Notes: a model not told the origin generated them from the sequence alone. DNA of 64,000 nt from Toxoplasma gondii ME49 (GCF_000006565.2 NC_031476.1:2566458-2630457), one strand, 5' to 3'; shown: positions 1-13,777, counted from the first letter of the stretch. Made by a program: numbers and translations.

Positions 1-428
1 ATGAACAAGAAGACGGTTCTCGATCCCAAATAATAATCGTCGAAATCGTTTTCCAGAGTAACGCTGGTACTCCAGGGACCACTGAAAATATCTATCGTTC
101 ACCCCAACAGGGGGGAGACAAGGTAGACCACACCATACTTGACAGAGCGCCAAGCGTTGTCATTGTAAAAGGGGGGTTCCAACTGCTTGAGGTGGCCACC
201 GGTGAAACAGACTCCACTGGACGTTCGACGATTCCGCTGCAACCGTAAGATGCAACGATAACAGGATATGCCCCCTGGTAAACCAACAAATCTCAAAACG
301 CACCATGAAGTGGCACGGGGTAAATTATAAAACGCGTTCGTTTACCGCACGTCATGGGCCAGGGTACGCGGGCGCTAAAACCAGCTTGAGCGGCCGACAC
401 CTACAGACACTGAGCACCTCTCCAATGC
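1..428. other. Window edge, no supported gene
   Basis: No gene can be supported here. Two overlapping open stretches run on the minus strand between about 92 and 296, and one contains coding-like peptide. They could be a further 3' exon of the EF-hand-like gene at 429-1101 or part of a gene cut by the window edge. Neither has a convincing splice junction. Confidence 0.3.
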
Positions 429-1101
429 TTATCCAAATCTGAAGGAGCGCTCACTTCTCAACACCATTCGGAGATCGCCTGCAGCATCACATGCTGGTCC
501 AAGCTGCCCCTCTTGACTAAGCAGATGCCAGACGAGGTCATCGACGTCAAGCATGTCAAAAGAATGTCCGTGGGTGTTGTCTGCTGGTTCGATAAACATG
601 TCGAAAACCTGTGATAAGAATGTCTCGCTCACTTCCATGACTGCAAACCACAGCATGAATATCTCGCGCAACAATGATTCGGAATACGGCAGAGGCAAGT
701 GTTCTGGATCTCACGCGCCTCACAGACTCGGCTGCCAGCGGCCGTAGTGACCTCCACCCTGTCAACTCGCCAAATCCGTCACAGATGTGTATCTTCACTA
801 TAGAGTCACTGCTGAACACATGTCACTCCAGCTCACCTGGATCTGTGAAGGCAGCGATAAATTGTTGCCTCGTCAGTTGGGGACCAGAAAGATCAAACGC
901 ATCGGCAATTTCCTCTGCGCAAGTCTTTCTGCGGAAAACGGGCAGTGCCCGAGCAGTTCCAATTTCTTCGTTTACAGGCTGGACAGCCTTGGCTGTACGA
1001 GTCTGACAGTGAAATTTGTATTCTGGTTGCCTCAGGTTATACCGGTCCGCTCCAGGCAAAAGGAAGTTGGCAACGTATTTGAGTGGAAGCCCCGACGTCA
1101 T
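429..1101 (-). CDS. Small EF-hand-like protein, two exons
   Basis: Two minus-strand exons join in phase: 1101-837 (ATG at 1101) and 640-429 (stop TAA at 429-431), giving 158 residues. The donor after 837 is GTGAGC and the acceptor is TTTGCAG. The N-terminal ~60 residues are not recognised. From about residue 60 the protein shows two helix-loop-helix units, one around EEIADAFDLSGPQLTRQQF and one around QVFDMF..DVDDLVWHLL, with the spacing and hydrophobic pattern of EF-hands but few acidic loop ligands. Length is close to calmodulin (149), but calcium binding looks weak or absent. The second exon could instead be spliced again near its ATG-GTGTTG sequence, which would change the last ~10 residues. 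Function is not recognised; an EF-hand regulatory light chain is one possibility. Confidence 0.5.
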
Positions 1102-3318
1102 TGTCGTAACCGCTTGTTAAGGCAGGTTTCCTCTGTATTTGTTTACTCCCGTGTAAACGTCGATCAGAGAACACGAGAGAGCTTATTCTGGCACTTCTCG
1201 AATCAGGATTCTGTTGTGAAAGAAACGACACGCGTGGAATGCGTGCCAAACTTTGAAATGCGATTTCTTGTATTTCAGCCTCAGAGACGAATATTCTTAT
1301 AATCTACACCGAGCACGCTTGAGGGCAGATTCATGCGAAACTGACGTGCAAGACACGCGTGCGCGTAAATTCCTGGAGGCGCTGCCTCCAAGGGCTAGGC
1401 TGCCAGCGTGAGTTCGGTCCGATGGGCTCTCTTCGAGCTACAGGCGTCTTTGCGAGTCGTACGGATTGACTAACGTTCTGCTTTCAACAATGCGTGGCCA
1501 CTGCGGAGAACGTTCTATTTGTGCAGCTGAATGAGCATCGTTGACAGCGTAGCTATCAGTCACCGACTGAAATGTGTATAAATGAGCCATCTGACGGTTG
1601 ATGGGGTTGAGACACGTGACTCTTACATTAGGTTTACAGCGTTAGCCGCAGCCCTAACTGAAGACGACAACACTGCCAACTCGGGTCATGCAGTGAGTGT
1701 AACGATACTGTACAGTATCGGTGTGTGATTCACAATATGCGCTCGACAAAGAAAAAGCGTTCACACACGGTTCAAGCAAACCGCCGGAGGTCTAGCCTTA
1801 CACACAGAGACACCAACGGATAACGGAGGAAAACAGAAGGAAGAGACCGAATTCTGTGATCCCATAGCTGCGCCGAAAGTGTCTCGTTGGGCTCAGGTGC
1901 ACGATAAAGCGATCTAGAACACCACTGCGAAGTTCAAGTCGACGTCCGACCAGGCTGACCAAAACATCTGGCATGTGTATCTCCTCGAACGGAAACAAGA
2001 ATCTATTCTCCCCTAGACCACAGCTCATCCCGTCGGACACCCGAGTAAGCCAGTACTAAGTGACTGTCCTTCTTCACACCGCACTGCCAACCGTGCGCCT
2101 GTGATCAGCGTGCAAAACCACGCAGAAGCCTGTTTTACCACCGAGCCATATACGCCAAAGCCCTCTCATGTTTTTTGTCTGATCGTGACGATCCATCTAA
2201 AGCTCTGCAGAACACCAACGTAACCCTGACGCGAGCCAGAAGGTGTAAGCCATAAATTACGAAACGGATCCGCCGCTGTATTACGCCCAAACTACGAGGG
2301 TAGAATCGCATGCAACTCCCTCTGTGTCTCTTGATACAAACCCAGCAATAACGTCAAAATCAGAATAGCGTCGTGCTGGTCATGTCACAGTTGGTTGCTT
2401 GTGTCTGCGTCCAGTGTTGCGAGGTACAACCAGGAAGGCGCCTTTGGTTCTTTCACTTTCTAGGTCCTGTTTCTCCGGAACCTCGTCAGCGTGACTCTGC
2501 CTACGTGGCTGATCACTCTGCGCCAAGCCTTTAGCGCGTGTGACGTCGACAATCTATCTACAACGCTCGCTGTGCATATGCTGCGCTCCGTTCGGAAATG
2601 TGCGCATGTGATTCAGCAACATGTTTCGCGAAACACTTAGGAGCGTTACTCTTACGCGGAAACAAAATGCGCCGCACTGAAACTCCATTCATATAGGAGG
2701 TCCCAGAGGGAAAGTATGCACTAAGAAAACCAACTTGCTGACAACGAATGGTATGAGAAATAACCAACGACAAAGAGAGAGACAACAAATCCCCAATGGA
2801 GGGTTAACAGGAGCACCCCTGGTAGCCACTCCAAAAGATAATATCTCCCTCAGTCTTTTAAATAACTATTTTCCCACGTTAGGCAGCATTCTGGCGCAAA
2901 GCGAACGTTCTTAAACAGACTCGGCGGGCCTGAAATATGGCCGTCCTGGCGACTAATGACAAAACCGGTGAGCTGCGGAAGAAATACCTCACTTCGAGAC
3001 GTATCGAACGGTTGACCCATGCTTCCATTATGACATGGAGTACAAGTCTACATCTCAATATCCTCAGCAAAAAAAACGTCATCAGGGAGTCCACGTGGAT
3101 ATCCTCAGTTTGCCGTTTACTGAGTCTCCACACATAATTCTTGAAACGCGCTTAACTGTTTCGCATACCCGACGTATATACCTATTACCCCACCACGCGA
3201 GCCAATAGCCTTCCGCCTTCCCCTAAAAAGATCCACTTCGGGACTTGGCGTTCTTTTACCAAGATGTTTGCCAAACCTTCTCCAGTCTTTCTCGAAAATC
3301 TCCGGTTGGAGTTTACGT
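1102..3318. other. Intergenic, no supported gene
   Basis: Only short open frames without domain similarity, splice signals or sustained coding character occur here. The stretch probably holds the 5' flank of the EF-hand-like gene and the 3' UTR of the RhoGAP gene. No RNA gene or repeat was recognised. Confidence 0.5.
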
Positions 3319-5871
3319 TCAATTATCTTCCTCCTCCGAGGAGGTGCTGTCGTCCTCCGAACTCTCCTCGCTGCTTGACGAGCTACTCGGTCTCTTGCCT
3401 ACACAGTGGGCGCAGCACAGACGTAACATTGCCCGTAGGCACTTATCGAAGAGTGGAACAGCGTGCACAACAAATCGGAAGCAGCCAAAAGTCTAGAAAA
3501 CCAAGGACTGACTGCTTTCCATCAAAATAACCCCCCTTTCAATCTAGGTGTCCTCACCATTGCGTGTCACGCCACGACCACAGCTGAGGTCAATATCCAT
3601 TTAACCAGAGAGCCAAGAAATACTACACACAACACAGCCCCCCCACCTCCATCCATCACGACGCGAAACACGTACCCGTCATTCTACACCCGTATCTAGT
3701 GTTGATGTAGAAAAGACGCTGCCGCCAGGGTCTGTAATTAAGTTTCAGTCAAAGGTGCCCAGTGTAAAGCTTAAACGTAACGCAGGATATTCTTCTCTGT
3801 CATGGTATTCATCAAACTACGAGGGTTGCCTTACGCACTAAATGGCTAGCTCCACGAAAAGTAAAAGATTCATCAAGGCATTCGAACCTCTGTCTTCTTT
3901 CCTGCTTTTTCGATACTTCGTCATGCCTGACACAGCTCACTGGCATTGCACGTAGTGGCTACTGACAAACTTACCTTTTGAAGCCTGACGGTTGAGCTGT
4001 TGTTTCGGCGCAGCTGCCTTCGGGGTGTTTGTTTCTGGAGCCTTCGCCGCTGGGGTCGCTGGCGGCTGGGCGGGTGCAGCTGCCGCTGCTGCTGGCTGTG
4101 TCGCATTCTCACTTTTGTCTGTCTCTTCACTGGAGTCTTCCGAAGAAGACGATTCTTCTTCAGAAGATGAAGAAGACGACTCAGACGAAGAACTCTCGGC
4201 TCGTTTTTTCTTCGGTGCAGCCTTTGCTGCATTACCAGCTTCAGTAAGTCCTGGACGGGGGCCTGTCGTGGGCTTCTCACTTGGTGTCACCTTCTCAGGA
4301 GACTCGATAGCCAGAGAAATTGCTTGCACAATCATCTGATGGAGAAGGAACGATATGAAGCAACGACGCGAGATACAGTAACCAGAGGAGACCCAGAGAC
4401 GGAAGAATGAGAGGCTACAGGTATATACGTAAAAAGCGACTATTCAAACGGTCACGCAGAAATAAAATGAGGGGACAACTGGACAAGATAGGCATGCACT
4501 CTACAGCAACAAACGAAACGCACGGATGAAGTGGCAACCTCGAATGTCTCAGCCACTTCAAACGAATGACGAAAGAAGAAGATTCTTCCACGTCTCGAGA
4601 CAGGGTTCGTGTACGCCCCTTCTTGAGCACTCCAACCAGAGAATCATCCACGGGGAATGACACATAAGCAGGTTGTCTTGATAGCCAAATAAAAAGACGA
4701 TGATGTGTATGCAAAAGAAGCGCACAGTCAAACAGACACACTGAGGTCGACGGAAAAGGAACAGTGGAAATCAAAGGGAGCGTCAAGCAGACGAACACAC
4801 AAATAGGCATGAAACAATCGGCGAGAACGCGTTGACGTGCTTACTCCTTGATATACAGATCTCCCTGTGGCCCCGCTTCCTCACAAGCGTAGGCAGCACA
4901 AGTATAAGCGTACAACGAGGAATCACCGATATGTCGCGGCATCCCACAGAGAGGCAAAACCGACGTACTTGGGTAACGATGGGGGCTTGAGCGTCTGGCT
5001 TGGTCGGCGGCCGACAGAAGGAGGGAGCGAAGACCTCGGCGATTTTCAGGGGAGTCATCTGACAGAACATCACATCCAGCATGCGGTTGTGTGTTTATAT
5101 GCTTCTAACGCACAAGGTCAATGGCTTTGTTGGTTCGAGAGGATATTGCTATATTTTGAATTCACCTTTAATTCTGTAAACATGCTCTTCCACAGATTTG
5201 AAGGGGACAAACTCCTGCTGTGCTTCCGCATGCTCAGAATACGTTCGTGCGACACCTTTGCTTTCACCCCCAGACATGCCATGAGGAATGTAGCCACAGC
5301 GAAATTCTTGACAGCAGCGAACTATATATCGAAGTACACACTCGGCATGCGACGTCGCTACTACCAAGTCACCACACACAGGACAAGGACGAGTACGACG
5401 CGCGAAAACGATACTGCGACAGTAAGAGAACCAAATACAGCCTTGAAAATACTCAAGTTGAGGAAAATATGCATACTCCAACTTACTCCGTTTTGGGACG
5501 ATTCGCCTGAAATGGTTTTGAATGCTTTCAGCACGTACTGTAGCAAGAAGCATAACGAAACAGAATCAAGTAAGCGAAACTGTGGGAGTGGAGGAGACGC
5601 GGTCAAAAAAAACGTGCACCAAAAGTGGTGCATGGAACAAAGACACAAACGGCAGCACCGGACTCGATTCCTATCTTCTGCCTGCGCATGCACATGCGTG
5701 CAATTGGGTGTACAGAGCTGAGAATGATTCCACGCTTTGACAGAAAAGCGACTCGAGGGTAACAACATCAAGGCAACTTGTTGCCCTTTATATACATACA
5801 TACAGGTTCATGTGCATGGCCAAGCGGATATTCGTACGTCAATATGTGTTGCAGGGCACATATGCGTATAC

Positions 5872-5938
<67 letters not shown>

Positions 5939-8900
5939 AGGAGAGAGTTGGTGTAAACAAAAAGATGTACAAGGGCCTGTAAACAGCAGGAATGGTGGCA
6001 CTGCCTTAAAAAACGGCAGCATACTCAGAGAAATCACCAGTATAACGGGTGCTGAGTTGATTGACTGGAGGAACACGCATCAGTGAAATGCTTCGGGGAG
6101 AATGGGACGTTGTTTCCTGCTTACCGAGAAAGCTTCTTGTTCGCCTGGAGACAGAGCTGAGAGCAGCTGAAAGAAGCAAGGAGAATCAACGAAAGGCTCA
6201 CTCACGCCGCCGGCACACCGGTTTTTTGAGAATGTATAACAGTGACCTAGAGTGTAGAAAATCGGAAAACAGAGGTGATTCAGGCTTCCCCAATCACAGT
6301 TTCTCGTAAGGCACCAGTCTACACATGCTCATAGGAAAACGCAGCTGCCAGTTCGGAGCAGAAACACGAGACAACAAAGCCGTCAGATCGTTGAAGGCCG
6401 ACCGATTTGTGCAATGGGATGGCACGTATACGCTGGGAAGTTAAATAGATTTACCACTATGGCGGTACACACATTGACACTGTTAAGGTACAAGAGTCAC
6501 ATGAACGCGCGCTTGACAAAGGCGGACCGTTCTACAGTGGGGGACGGGGAATACGGGTGCCAATCAGAAGGAATTCTGAGGCATCTCCACTCATCTGACA
6601 AACCTAGGACAACGCAGGAGCAGATACATAAGGACGTAGAAGGTGACACAAACAAATGCGTGCACGGCAGAGGATATAACCCAAACTCCCGAGTGTGACC
6701 AGAGAGGGAATGACTGTCCTATTGACTCTTTCCCTTCCAGTAGAATTATCTAGTTTTCACGGCGAAGGTACCTGAGTCACTGTGTCGAGAAGAACTGTTT
6801 TGTCAGGAGCGGTCGCGCCCTCTGCAAACGCACAGATATCAGAGGCACCGATGATCTTTCATTAACGGTTCAAGACATTTTTATCATTAAAGCATGTTCA
6901 CAAGGATATATGCTAGATCTCTATGTCACCGGCACACCGGAATAAACGTGCCCGAAAGCCGTTTAACATGACAAGGCGTGGCTGCCTTGAGCATATAAAT
7001 AAAAGATAAAACCAGTACAGCTCCATGGCAGTGCACAGATCCATGAGCTTTGTATTGACTTTGTTCTTCTCTTTCACCTCATGGTTCCATCAACCCCCAT
7101 GGATCTATGTGTCTTCCAAAACCAAGACATGCCTAAATCTGGGCACTTCCAGGTTATCGCTGCGTCAATGTCAGACACTACAACGCATGCACATCTGAAG
7201 AGCGGGTGCTGGCTAGCTGTTTCCAGCGTTGTGTCGGCTTCTGTTCCGTCTTTTCCTTGACGGGCCTTGCCGTCATTTTCCCTTTTCCATCGCTGATCTT
7301 GCACCACCTGTCTTCGACACGCTCGGAAGTGTCTATTTGTTATTGTCCACGCAATCATGAGATCCTTCAGCGGGGCTATGTACGACTCGCTGGTTTGACA
7401 TTCCAACGCAAAACCATGACCATATTCATTTTTGGGTGCAGTTTATTGGAGTGCTAAGACCAAGACGTTAGTCGGATCAGGCAGTCCTAGTCTCTGATAG
7501 TCTAAGCCACTATGCCACCTCGTAGTGTATTTTCCTGTCGCGGCGGCTGTGCCACCTTACTTGTTAAGGCCGAGAAAGCAGCATATGCTCCTTCACCGAG
7601 GAACGGTGTAGGCAGGGAATCGAAAAGAAGGCGGAAGCCGGTGATCAAAGCAGGGATGTTTGTCCATTCGGCAAAGGGATTCCCTTGATCGATATCCCCG
7701 ACAAACGCGTAGATGGACGCGCAGTCAGCTTGCAAACAAAACAAGTCTTTGGTGCCGATAACATCACGAGACGTGATATGGTCAACAAAGTCCACGTACA
7801 CAGCAGGAAGCCGCTTGTATGGCGGAACCACGTCTGTCGGAATTCGCGCACACAGCGTCGCGAGAGGCGTCCCGTAAATCGAAATAGCGTCACCGGGAGA
7901 CAGACGCTCTTCCTCTTCGTGCTGGACGACATATGGGAACTTCCTGAAACAGCGAAGGTGAAGGCAGAATCAATACTAAACGCAGACCCGTTTGCATATG
8001 GCCATAGAGAGACTCACTCGACAACAAATGCACGCAGACGATATATATATACATATATATTTATCTATATGAATGTATGTATCCTTGTACAGCATTGGAT
8101 ACGGACTTGGTCACGAGACATGTTGAGAATGAAGCGGACGGACGAAATAGAAAACAGGGGATGTACTAATTTGTAAGTGCGCACCACTGGCCACATGATG
8201 TGAAGACACACACGGAAAAAGATTCAGGGTACCCGCACCACAGGATGTCCACATCCACCGGTTGTTCGCAGTTGCCGTGGACAGCCATTTGTTTGTTTGT
8301 TCTTTCAGTATCAGCCTTACGTGAGTGCTTCCGTAGGTGGCATTTGAAGTGTGCTGAGAATGTCAGAGAGCTGTTCTACGTAGACAATCTTGTTTGCGAA
8401 TTTCTCAGAGACGACAGAGGACATTGCTTCAAGAACCATCTTCTTGGCCGTCGTCCAGTGCAGAATATAGACTTTCTTCAGGCTCTTTTTGATCGAGCTA
8501 GGGAGTGATAAATAGCCTGCGCCACAGAAGGTACAATCGAAGAAGAAACGCCTGAGAGCACGTGTTGGGAGGCATAGGAAGTCGCCAAGCGCCAGACGTT
8601 CGACCTGTGCAAATTGCAGCCGAGCCGATAACGCACTTGGGTCACACACAAACCAAATTTGCTTGTTGGTCTCGGCGATAGAGGGACAGTGAATGCAGGA
8701 GCGAATCATCCTCAAGAAGAATTGACGGCGATGCACATGGCACTGACATGGAGAGGAGGCAAAAACGTCCAACGGAACCTTGAGACGCGAAGCTACAGCC
8801 TGTCGCATTCGCCCCGTCTCTGGCTTCCACCGTCCATTTGAGAGAAGGAACAACACGGAACGTAATGTTTTATATCGCGATAGAACTGCTGGCAACGGAA

Positions 8901-10641
8901 TGTATGTGTCCCGTTTCCTACTGACGGAAATCTGATAACCACACGGTTTCAGGTGAAAACCGACAGCAATCAAAGCCCAGCTAGACAAGCGTTCTTTTCC
9001 TTGTTCGTCCCATCTGATTCTTTTTGTCAAATGCCGATTCTACTGAGACTCTGAGAAAAGTGAGGACACACGGCCTTAGTCACTTACACTGCTGAAGAAG
9101 CGAGGCAGCATCGGTGAGCCAGTTGGTCATGGCCAGGCCGAAGATTAGAACAAACGGTTGATTCTCCATTGCATGTAGTTTCGCCAGTCCGTAGTGCCTG
9201 CGAGAAGGAACAGACGGAATCAGGGTCGAGGTTGCATGCACACCCAACAGCCTTGCCAGTATGGACTGCAACATCGTTGTTCGACGGACAGGCAGATTTA
9301 ACAAGCTGCTCACGCGAAACCAAGCACACGTCTTACAACAGATAGGTTTGACGGTCGGTGTCAGAAATCATGCATGCATATATATTTATATATGCACATA
9401 AAAACACAGATAGTGAAGCACGTTTGTTGTGGGGGGGTTCGCGAAGAGTCTGCTGAGTTGACTCAGTAGCCAATCTTGATATCCAACTTACATTGCCTTC
9501 TCTAGTTCGTCTGCTGCGCCAGAAAGAAAGCAGAAGGTGATGAGAAGGACCTCCTGGTTGTCCTTGTTCTTGCCTAGCGATCGGATCAAGCCGACTCGGT
9601 CAAACCTGTGTTATTCACGCAGAAACATCAAGAAAAAGCACCACACACGTACACCATTTTCTGGAGCGCCAAAACGGCATCGATTTGAATGCCACGAAAC
9701 CCCAAAAACTGCCCACAAGAAACCGATGTAAACTTGTAAAGATCAGAGGTCACACAGGTTCACGGGCACTGTTGATAGAGGTCCTCTCAGATGATCCAGG
9801 GTCGCTGGGTAGATGAGAGAGCAGCAGCCGTGCGACACCGGGGGCATGGCGGTCTCTGCCCCATCTTCGTTTCTTGCCAGACCAGAGACTACACAGGAGT
9901 ACAGAGTAAGGTTCCTGAATGCTTCAGTGGGTGTCCCACCTGCCTAACCCCACTAAAGCCTTAGCCCCGAGAACAGTGAATGAAGGGAATAGACCGTGAT
10001 TGTAAGAAAGGATAAGCGTGTGACCACTAGTTCGTTTTGTCGGTGGTTAGGATCGGAACGTGGGAGCTCTCTCGTATTTCCTTTCGACCATTCCCTATGA
10101 CACCGGAGCGTCGTTCACCGAATTGAAACTTAGGTATGGACGTCGATTGCGGGAGGCGGCAGAGGGTGGAGCAGGTACATATGTGCTAGCATATCAGCTC
10201 TAGTTGCCTTCTGGCACATAGACTAATTGTGCTCTGATTCCTGACCAAGAACAGCCGACAAGCCTGGCTGTTGCTGCGAATAGACATGTGACCATGCATA
10301 CAGGGATTTGCACGATGTACAACAGTATAAACGCAACATGCCGCCTCGATTCCGTCACCCTTGCACATCAGACAACGATGAGTCACAGAACTGAACAGGG
10401 GCAGTGAGAGGTTCCTGCCCATCTGAATTGGTTATCGCGTTGAACCTTTTGTGTCTGCACTCGACGAGTGCGTCCTGATAGATTAAAAGCCGGAAAGATT
10501 AGCCACAAACCGTTTTTTAAGCAGATTAGAAAAATCCGAGACTTACGCGGAAAGGTCCTCCTTCTGGGCCATCTCCACCGCCTTCATATACTGTTGGAGC
10601 ATCTCGGGGGATGCCTCCTCATCGCTGTCCATGTACGACAT
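3319..10641 (-). CDS. BCH/CRAL-TRIO-RhoGAP domain protein (p50RhoGAP-like)
   Basis: Ten minus-strand exons keep one frame and give 520 residues: 10641-10547, 9605-9492, 9197-9088, 8516-8321, 7943-7556, 7385-7308, 5537-5487, 5058-4969, 4335-3975, 3398-3319. Residues ~40-170 match the BCH (CRAL-TRIO-like) domain of p50RhoGAP/ARHGAP1 and BNIP2, including KKVYILHW and EKFANKIVYVEQLSD. Residues ~195-385 match RhoGAP, including LPTPFLGE and MTPLKIAEVFAPSFCRPP. From ~400 the tail is low complexity: a basic KKKR, long Ser/Glu runs typical of CK2 sites, a Pro/Ala stretch, then more Ser/Glu to the stop. The RhoGAP arginine finger (GIFR in human) reads DLFC, with Cys241 in the Arg place, and the later helix Asn is Lys349. 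GAP activity is therefore doubtful, and a Rho/Rab-binding scaffold is more likely. The two introns around exon 6 use GTGG donors (after 7556 and 7308) and are the least certain junctions. Confidence 0.8.
5875..5938. repeat. (TA)n(GA)n compound microsatellite
   Basis: About 20 TA units (5875-5914) run directly into about 12 GA units (5915-5938). The repeat lies in the 1.8-kb intron between RhoGAP exons 6 and 7. Confidence 0.9.
8041..8070. repeat. AT-rich simple repeat
   Basis: Imperfect TA repeat inside the intron between the BCH and first RhoGAP exons (7944-8320). Confidence 0.6.
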
Positions 10642-13600
10642 CTTCGTAGGTCTGTGAATATAGGAACGGGGTTGGCGTCCGCTTTAATCCTCTTGACTTT
10701 GTCCGTCAATCGTACGTTTTCTTCCCTAAACTCGGTCGCTCTCGCCTGCCACCTTCTCCCCTGCGGCAGTGCTCTACTGAATTTTCCTTCGAGTATTTGG
10801 CTCAAGAATGGATCTCTCGAAACGCACGAATAACACCTACCCCAGGAGACCAAGAATACAATCAGAAGTGTAATTTTTTATAAACAGATCAGATACTTGT
10901 TTGTTGGTTTTCTACCGAACAAAGGGTACAGCCAACTCGATGTTGCCACTGGCCCTTCCTGATCAGCACAGATGGAACTTCTCGTGAATGGGAACGACGA
11001 ACACAAGAATCTCTCTCGCAAACGTTGTGAACGGATCTCTCTGGGAAGCGTGTCTATCGAGAGCAAAAGTAAGAGGGTACAGTTAAGCCCGAGAAAATGG
11101 TAGGGCACCACGGGCGAGCAGATAGAAGCGGCACAAGGCCAGGGAAATCAAGCGAGGCGGGATTACACGATGGCGCCTATAACTTGTTTTGGACATTGTG
11201 ACATATTGCCAGAATCCCTCGTAAACAGAGGGGAAAGAAAGTGACCTTTGCGTCCATCAAACGGTCGACAACACACCCTCAAGTGTGTGCGATGCACTGT
11301 TCCGTACGTCGAAGGTCATATGCAAACGGACGAAGTCGAGATGACATTTGGAGGAAACGCTTCTTCCAGGCCCGGCAGTCTTTCTGATTCCTCATTCTCT
11401 GCCAGCTTCCCTGTTTGCAGCTGTGTTGCAGACTTCATTCGAGACTCGCGTTACTTAAAACTGCGGAACCTGCCACCGGATGACTCGAGAATTCCCCTGC
11501 ACGTGAACGCTAGCCCACTAAGATGCTCGTCAAGTTCCGGGAGGCGCAGAGTACATTTAGCCTCAGGGGGCCGAATAAACGGTAAGCAAGTGACAATATA
11601 AGTGGAGATACAAAAGGTGAGGAAAAAAAAGAATCCTTCGTTCGAAATTCGACCGTGCCATGCGACCCTTGCCGCGCCAGGACTCGTGTGGTTCTCGGGG
11701 AGGAAAGTTCGCGGAAGGGCTGTCCGCAACACAGTCAGATGGCAAACAGAAAAGATCCTGTGAACGTTGAAAGCCGACACAGAAGCTAGTGAACTGTGAA
11801 AAAGTCAAGATCTTGCTTTTCTGTGCAAGCTCGCGCGAGAAGATGGCAACGATCCGCGAAATCCCGGTGTGCCGTTGAGATGTGCAGCTGAGCCGGGCAC
11901 GAACACGCGCGCTAGGTCGACAGCAGAACCAACGCGTTCGTGCAGAATAAAAGTGTGTTGTACACTTTTGTCTGACAGAGCAGCAACAATGCTGTGAAGA
12001 ATTGAGGAAGCACTAACGTCGATGGACGGCAGGAAATTCGAAACATAATTGCCGCATGACCAAGCCACGTAACAGCGACAAGCCTCGTTGGCTCCTCTGC
12101 ATGACACACTCCGATGCTATCGTTTCTCCGGATCAAGAAAAGCTGCTCATGCCACGCGACAGCTGGTTCAAACACAGTATCAAATAAGCATCGATTGAAT
12201 CTCATTTACAGATTCCTGTCGTTGTTTGAGACTTTGAACGTGTTGGCAAGACCGTCACGAGGTCGTCGTCGTTCCTCAGTAATCCGTCACGAAGAGCTAG
12301 TTCACGTCCGATCCATGTTGCGAAGTGTTCAGTCCTGACGACTTGTAGCTTTGTTGTTCAGCCCTGCTTCAGCCCCTATGTCAGCTGTGCTATCAGGTGC
12401 AGAGGACTTAATCAGCATTTTAACATACAAACGCAAACACATATCGTAAGGTCGTCTGGGTGCGTTCCACGTCAACTGCAATGATGCAGCTACCGCCAGG
12501 TCCTTCAGTCTACCAGGAAAATGGGGGAGAAATGAGATTCCAGCCGTTTTGATCCTTCGACGTTCGCGTGGCTTTTTGCAGACAATGCGTAACTGACAAA
12601 AGATACTTAGCTTACCGGGCCGTTTTATGCGCCTCGACATTGTGAGTTAACTCAGTTTCGTCTACTGTTAAGCTTTGTCTTTTGATATGCGACTCCAGGG
12701 TGACCCACATAGTCCTTTGGGACAGATTTGAAAAAAAATCTGGAACACAGCGTTCCTGTCTATTGTTTGGAACCTCAAACGAATGCCAAAAGTGCTGGAT
12801 TTCAATATTACCGACATCAAGGTGACTTCACACTAGTTCTAGCCGTAATGAGTGGATTACTGTGATCACGCGTGACCACAGCGACTGCCAACTTCGACGC
12901 ATGCTTTTCTGTGTCTACGTAACAGGTGTCACAGCAAAAGAATCGTGGCAAGGTGGCACTTTCTTCAAAAGAATCACATCTTGTACGGCTGCCTAAAGGG
13001 TTATGGGGGTTGTGAATACCTCTTTTAGGGTGACAACGTAGCAGTATCTTCTCCGTGGGATCATCGAGGTTGTAAGGCGCGAGTCAAGGCATTAAAGATG
13101 GCGTACCCTCCACTGACTTAAAAAAGAGAAAATACGTTCGGTTAGCGCTTAAAAAACCAGGTTCATTAACCTGTGAACAAGGCGGAGGAAAGCGGAAACT
13201 AGCCGTGTTTACCATTTCCGTCATTCCTTGCTGTTTTCTTGCATCGACCTACGAGGTATTGCCTCTCGAGTTTTATTCGCGGTAGCAAAGTTACCCTATG
13301 CTCTTGTACCCAATGCTCACAAAAAAGTCCCCCTTTTCAGTTGCCTCTTCTGTCGTTTCGCTACTTGTCACCGTCTTCCACTATTTCCATTGCCTTTCTT
13401 TTTTTTACCAGATCGGTTCTCTTCGCCCCTCTCTGTCGTGCGGCGCCCTCCACTTCTGAAATTAGTGACCACGCAAACGGGGATGCCCAGTTCGAAGCGA
13501 AAACAGCGGTAGTCTATCTTTTCCTGTCCGGCTCGTGACTCGTAACTTCCCCCCCTTTCCGCCTCAACGAGTCATACGCCGGGCATTTCTTCCTGCATGT

Positions 13601-13777
13601 CTGTCGCGATAAAGAAACTGTTGCAACAGCCACAATTCGTCGTCGCTGCGTTCCGTTTCGCATTCCGTTCAAATGGCAGAAAGAACCGAAGGTGACAGTT
13701 GGTAGCGTTCCCGAGTGCCTATGCCCAAGTGACAGCTACTTTCGTTTTCACACGACCCTGTGCATTGCTGTGGAATG
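10642..13777. other. Intergenic between two minus-strand genes
   Basis: This stretch lies between the 3' end of the prolidase gene and the start of the BCH-RhoGAP gene, so it holds the prolidase 3' UTR and the RhoGAP promoter and 5' UTR. A pyrimidine-rich stretch lies near 13340-13450. The open frames present (for example 11248-11601 plus) show no domain and no splice support. The ATG at 10641 follows an in-frame upstream region with an AG at -1, so an additional upstream exon is not excluded. Confidence 0.5.

Noticed and set aside
4867..5721. 284-residue plus-strand open frame
   Set aside because: It overlaps, antisense, two RhoGAP exons and introns, has no domain or signal, and its composition is not coding-like.
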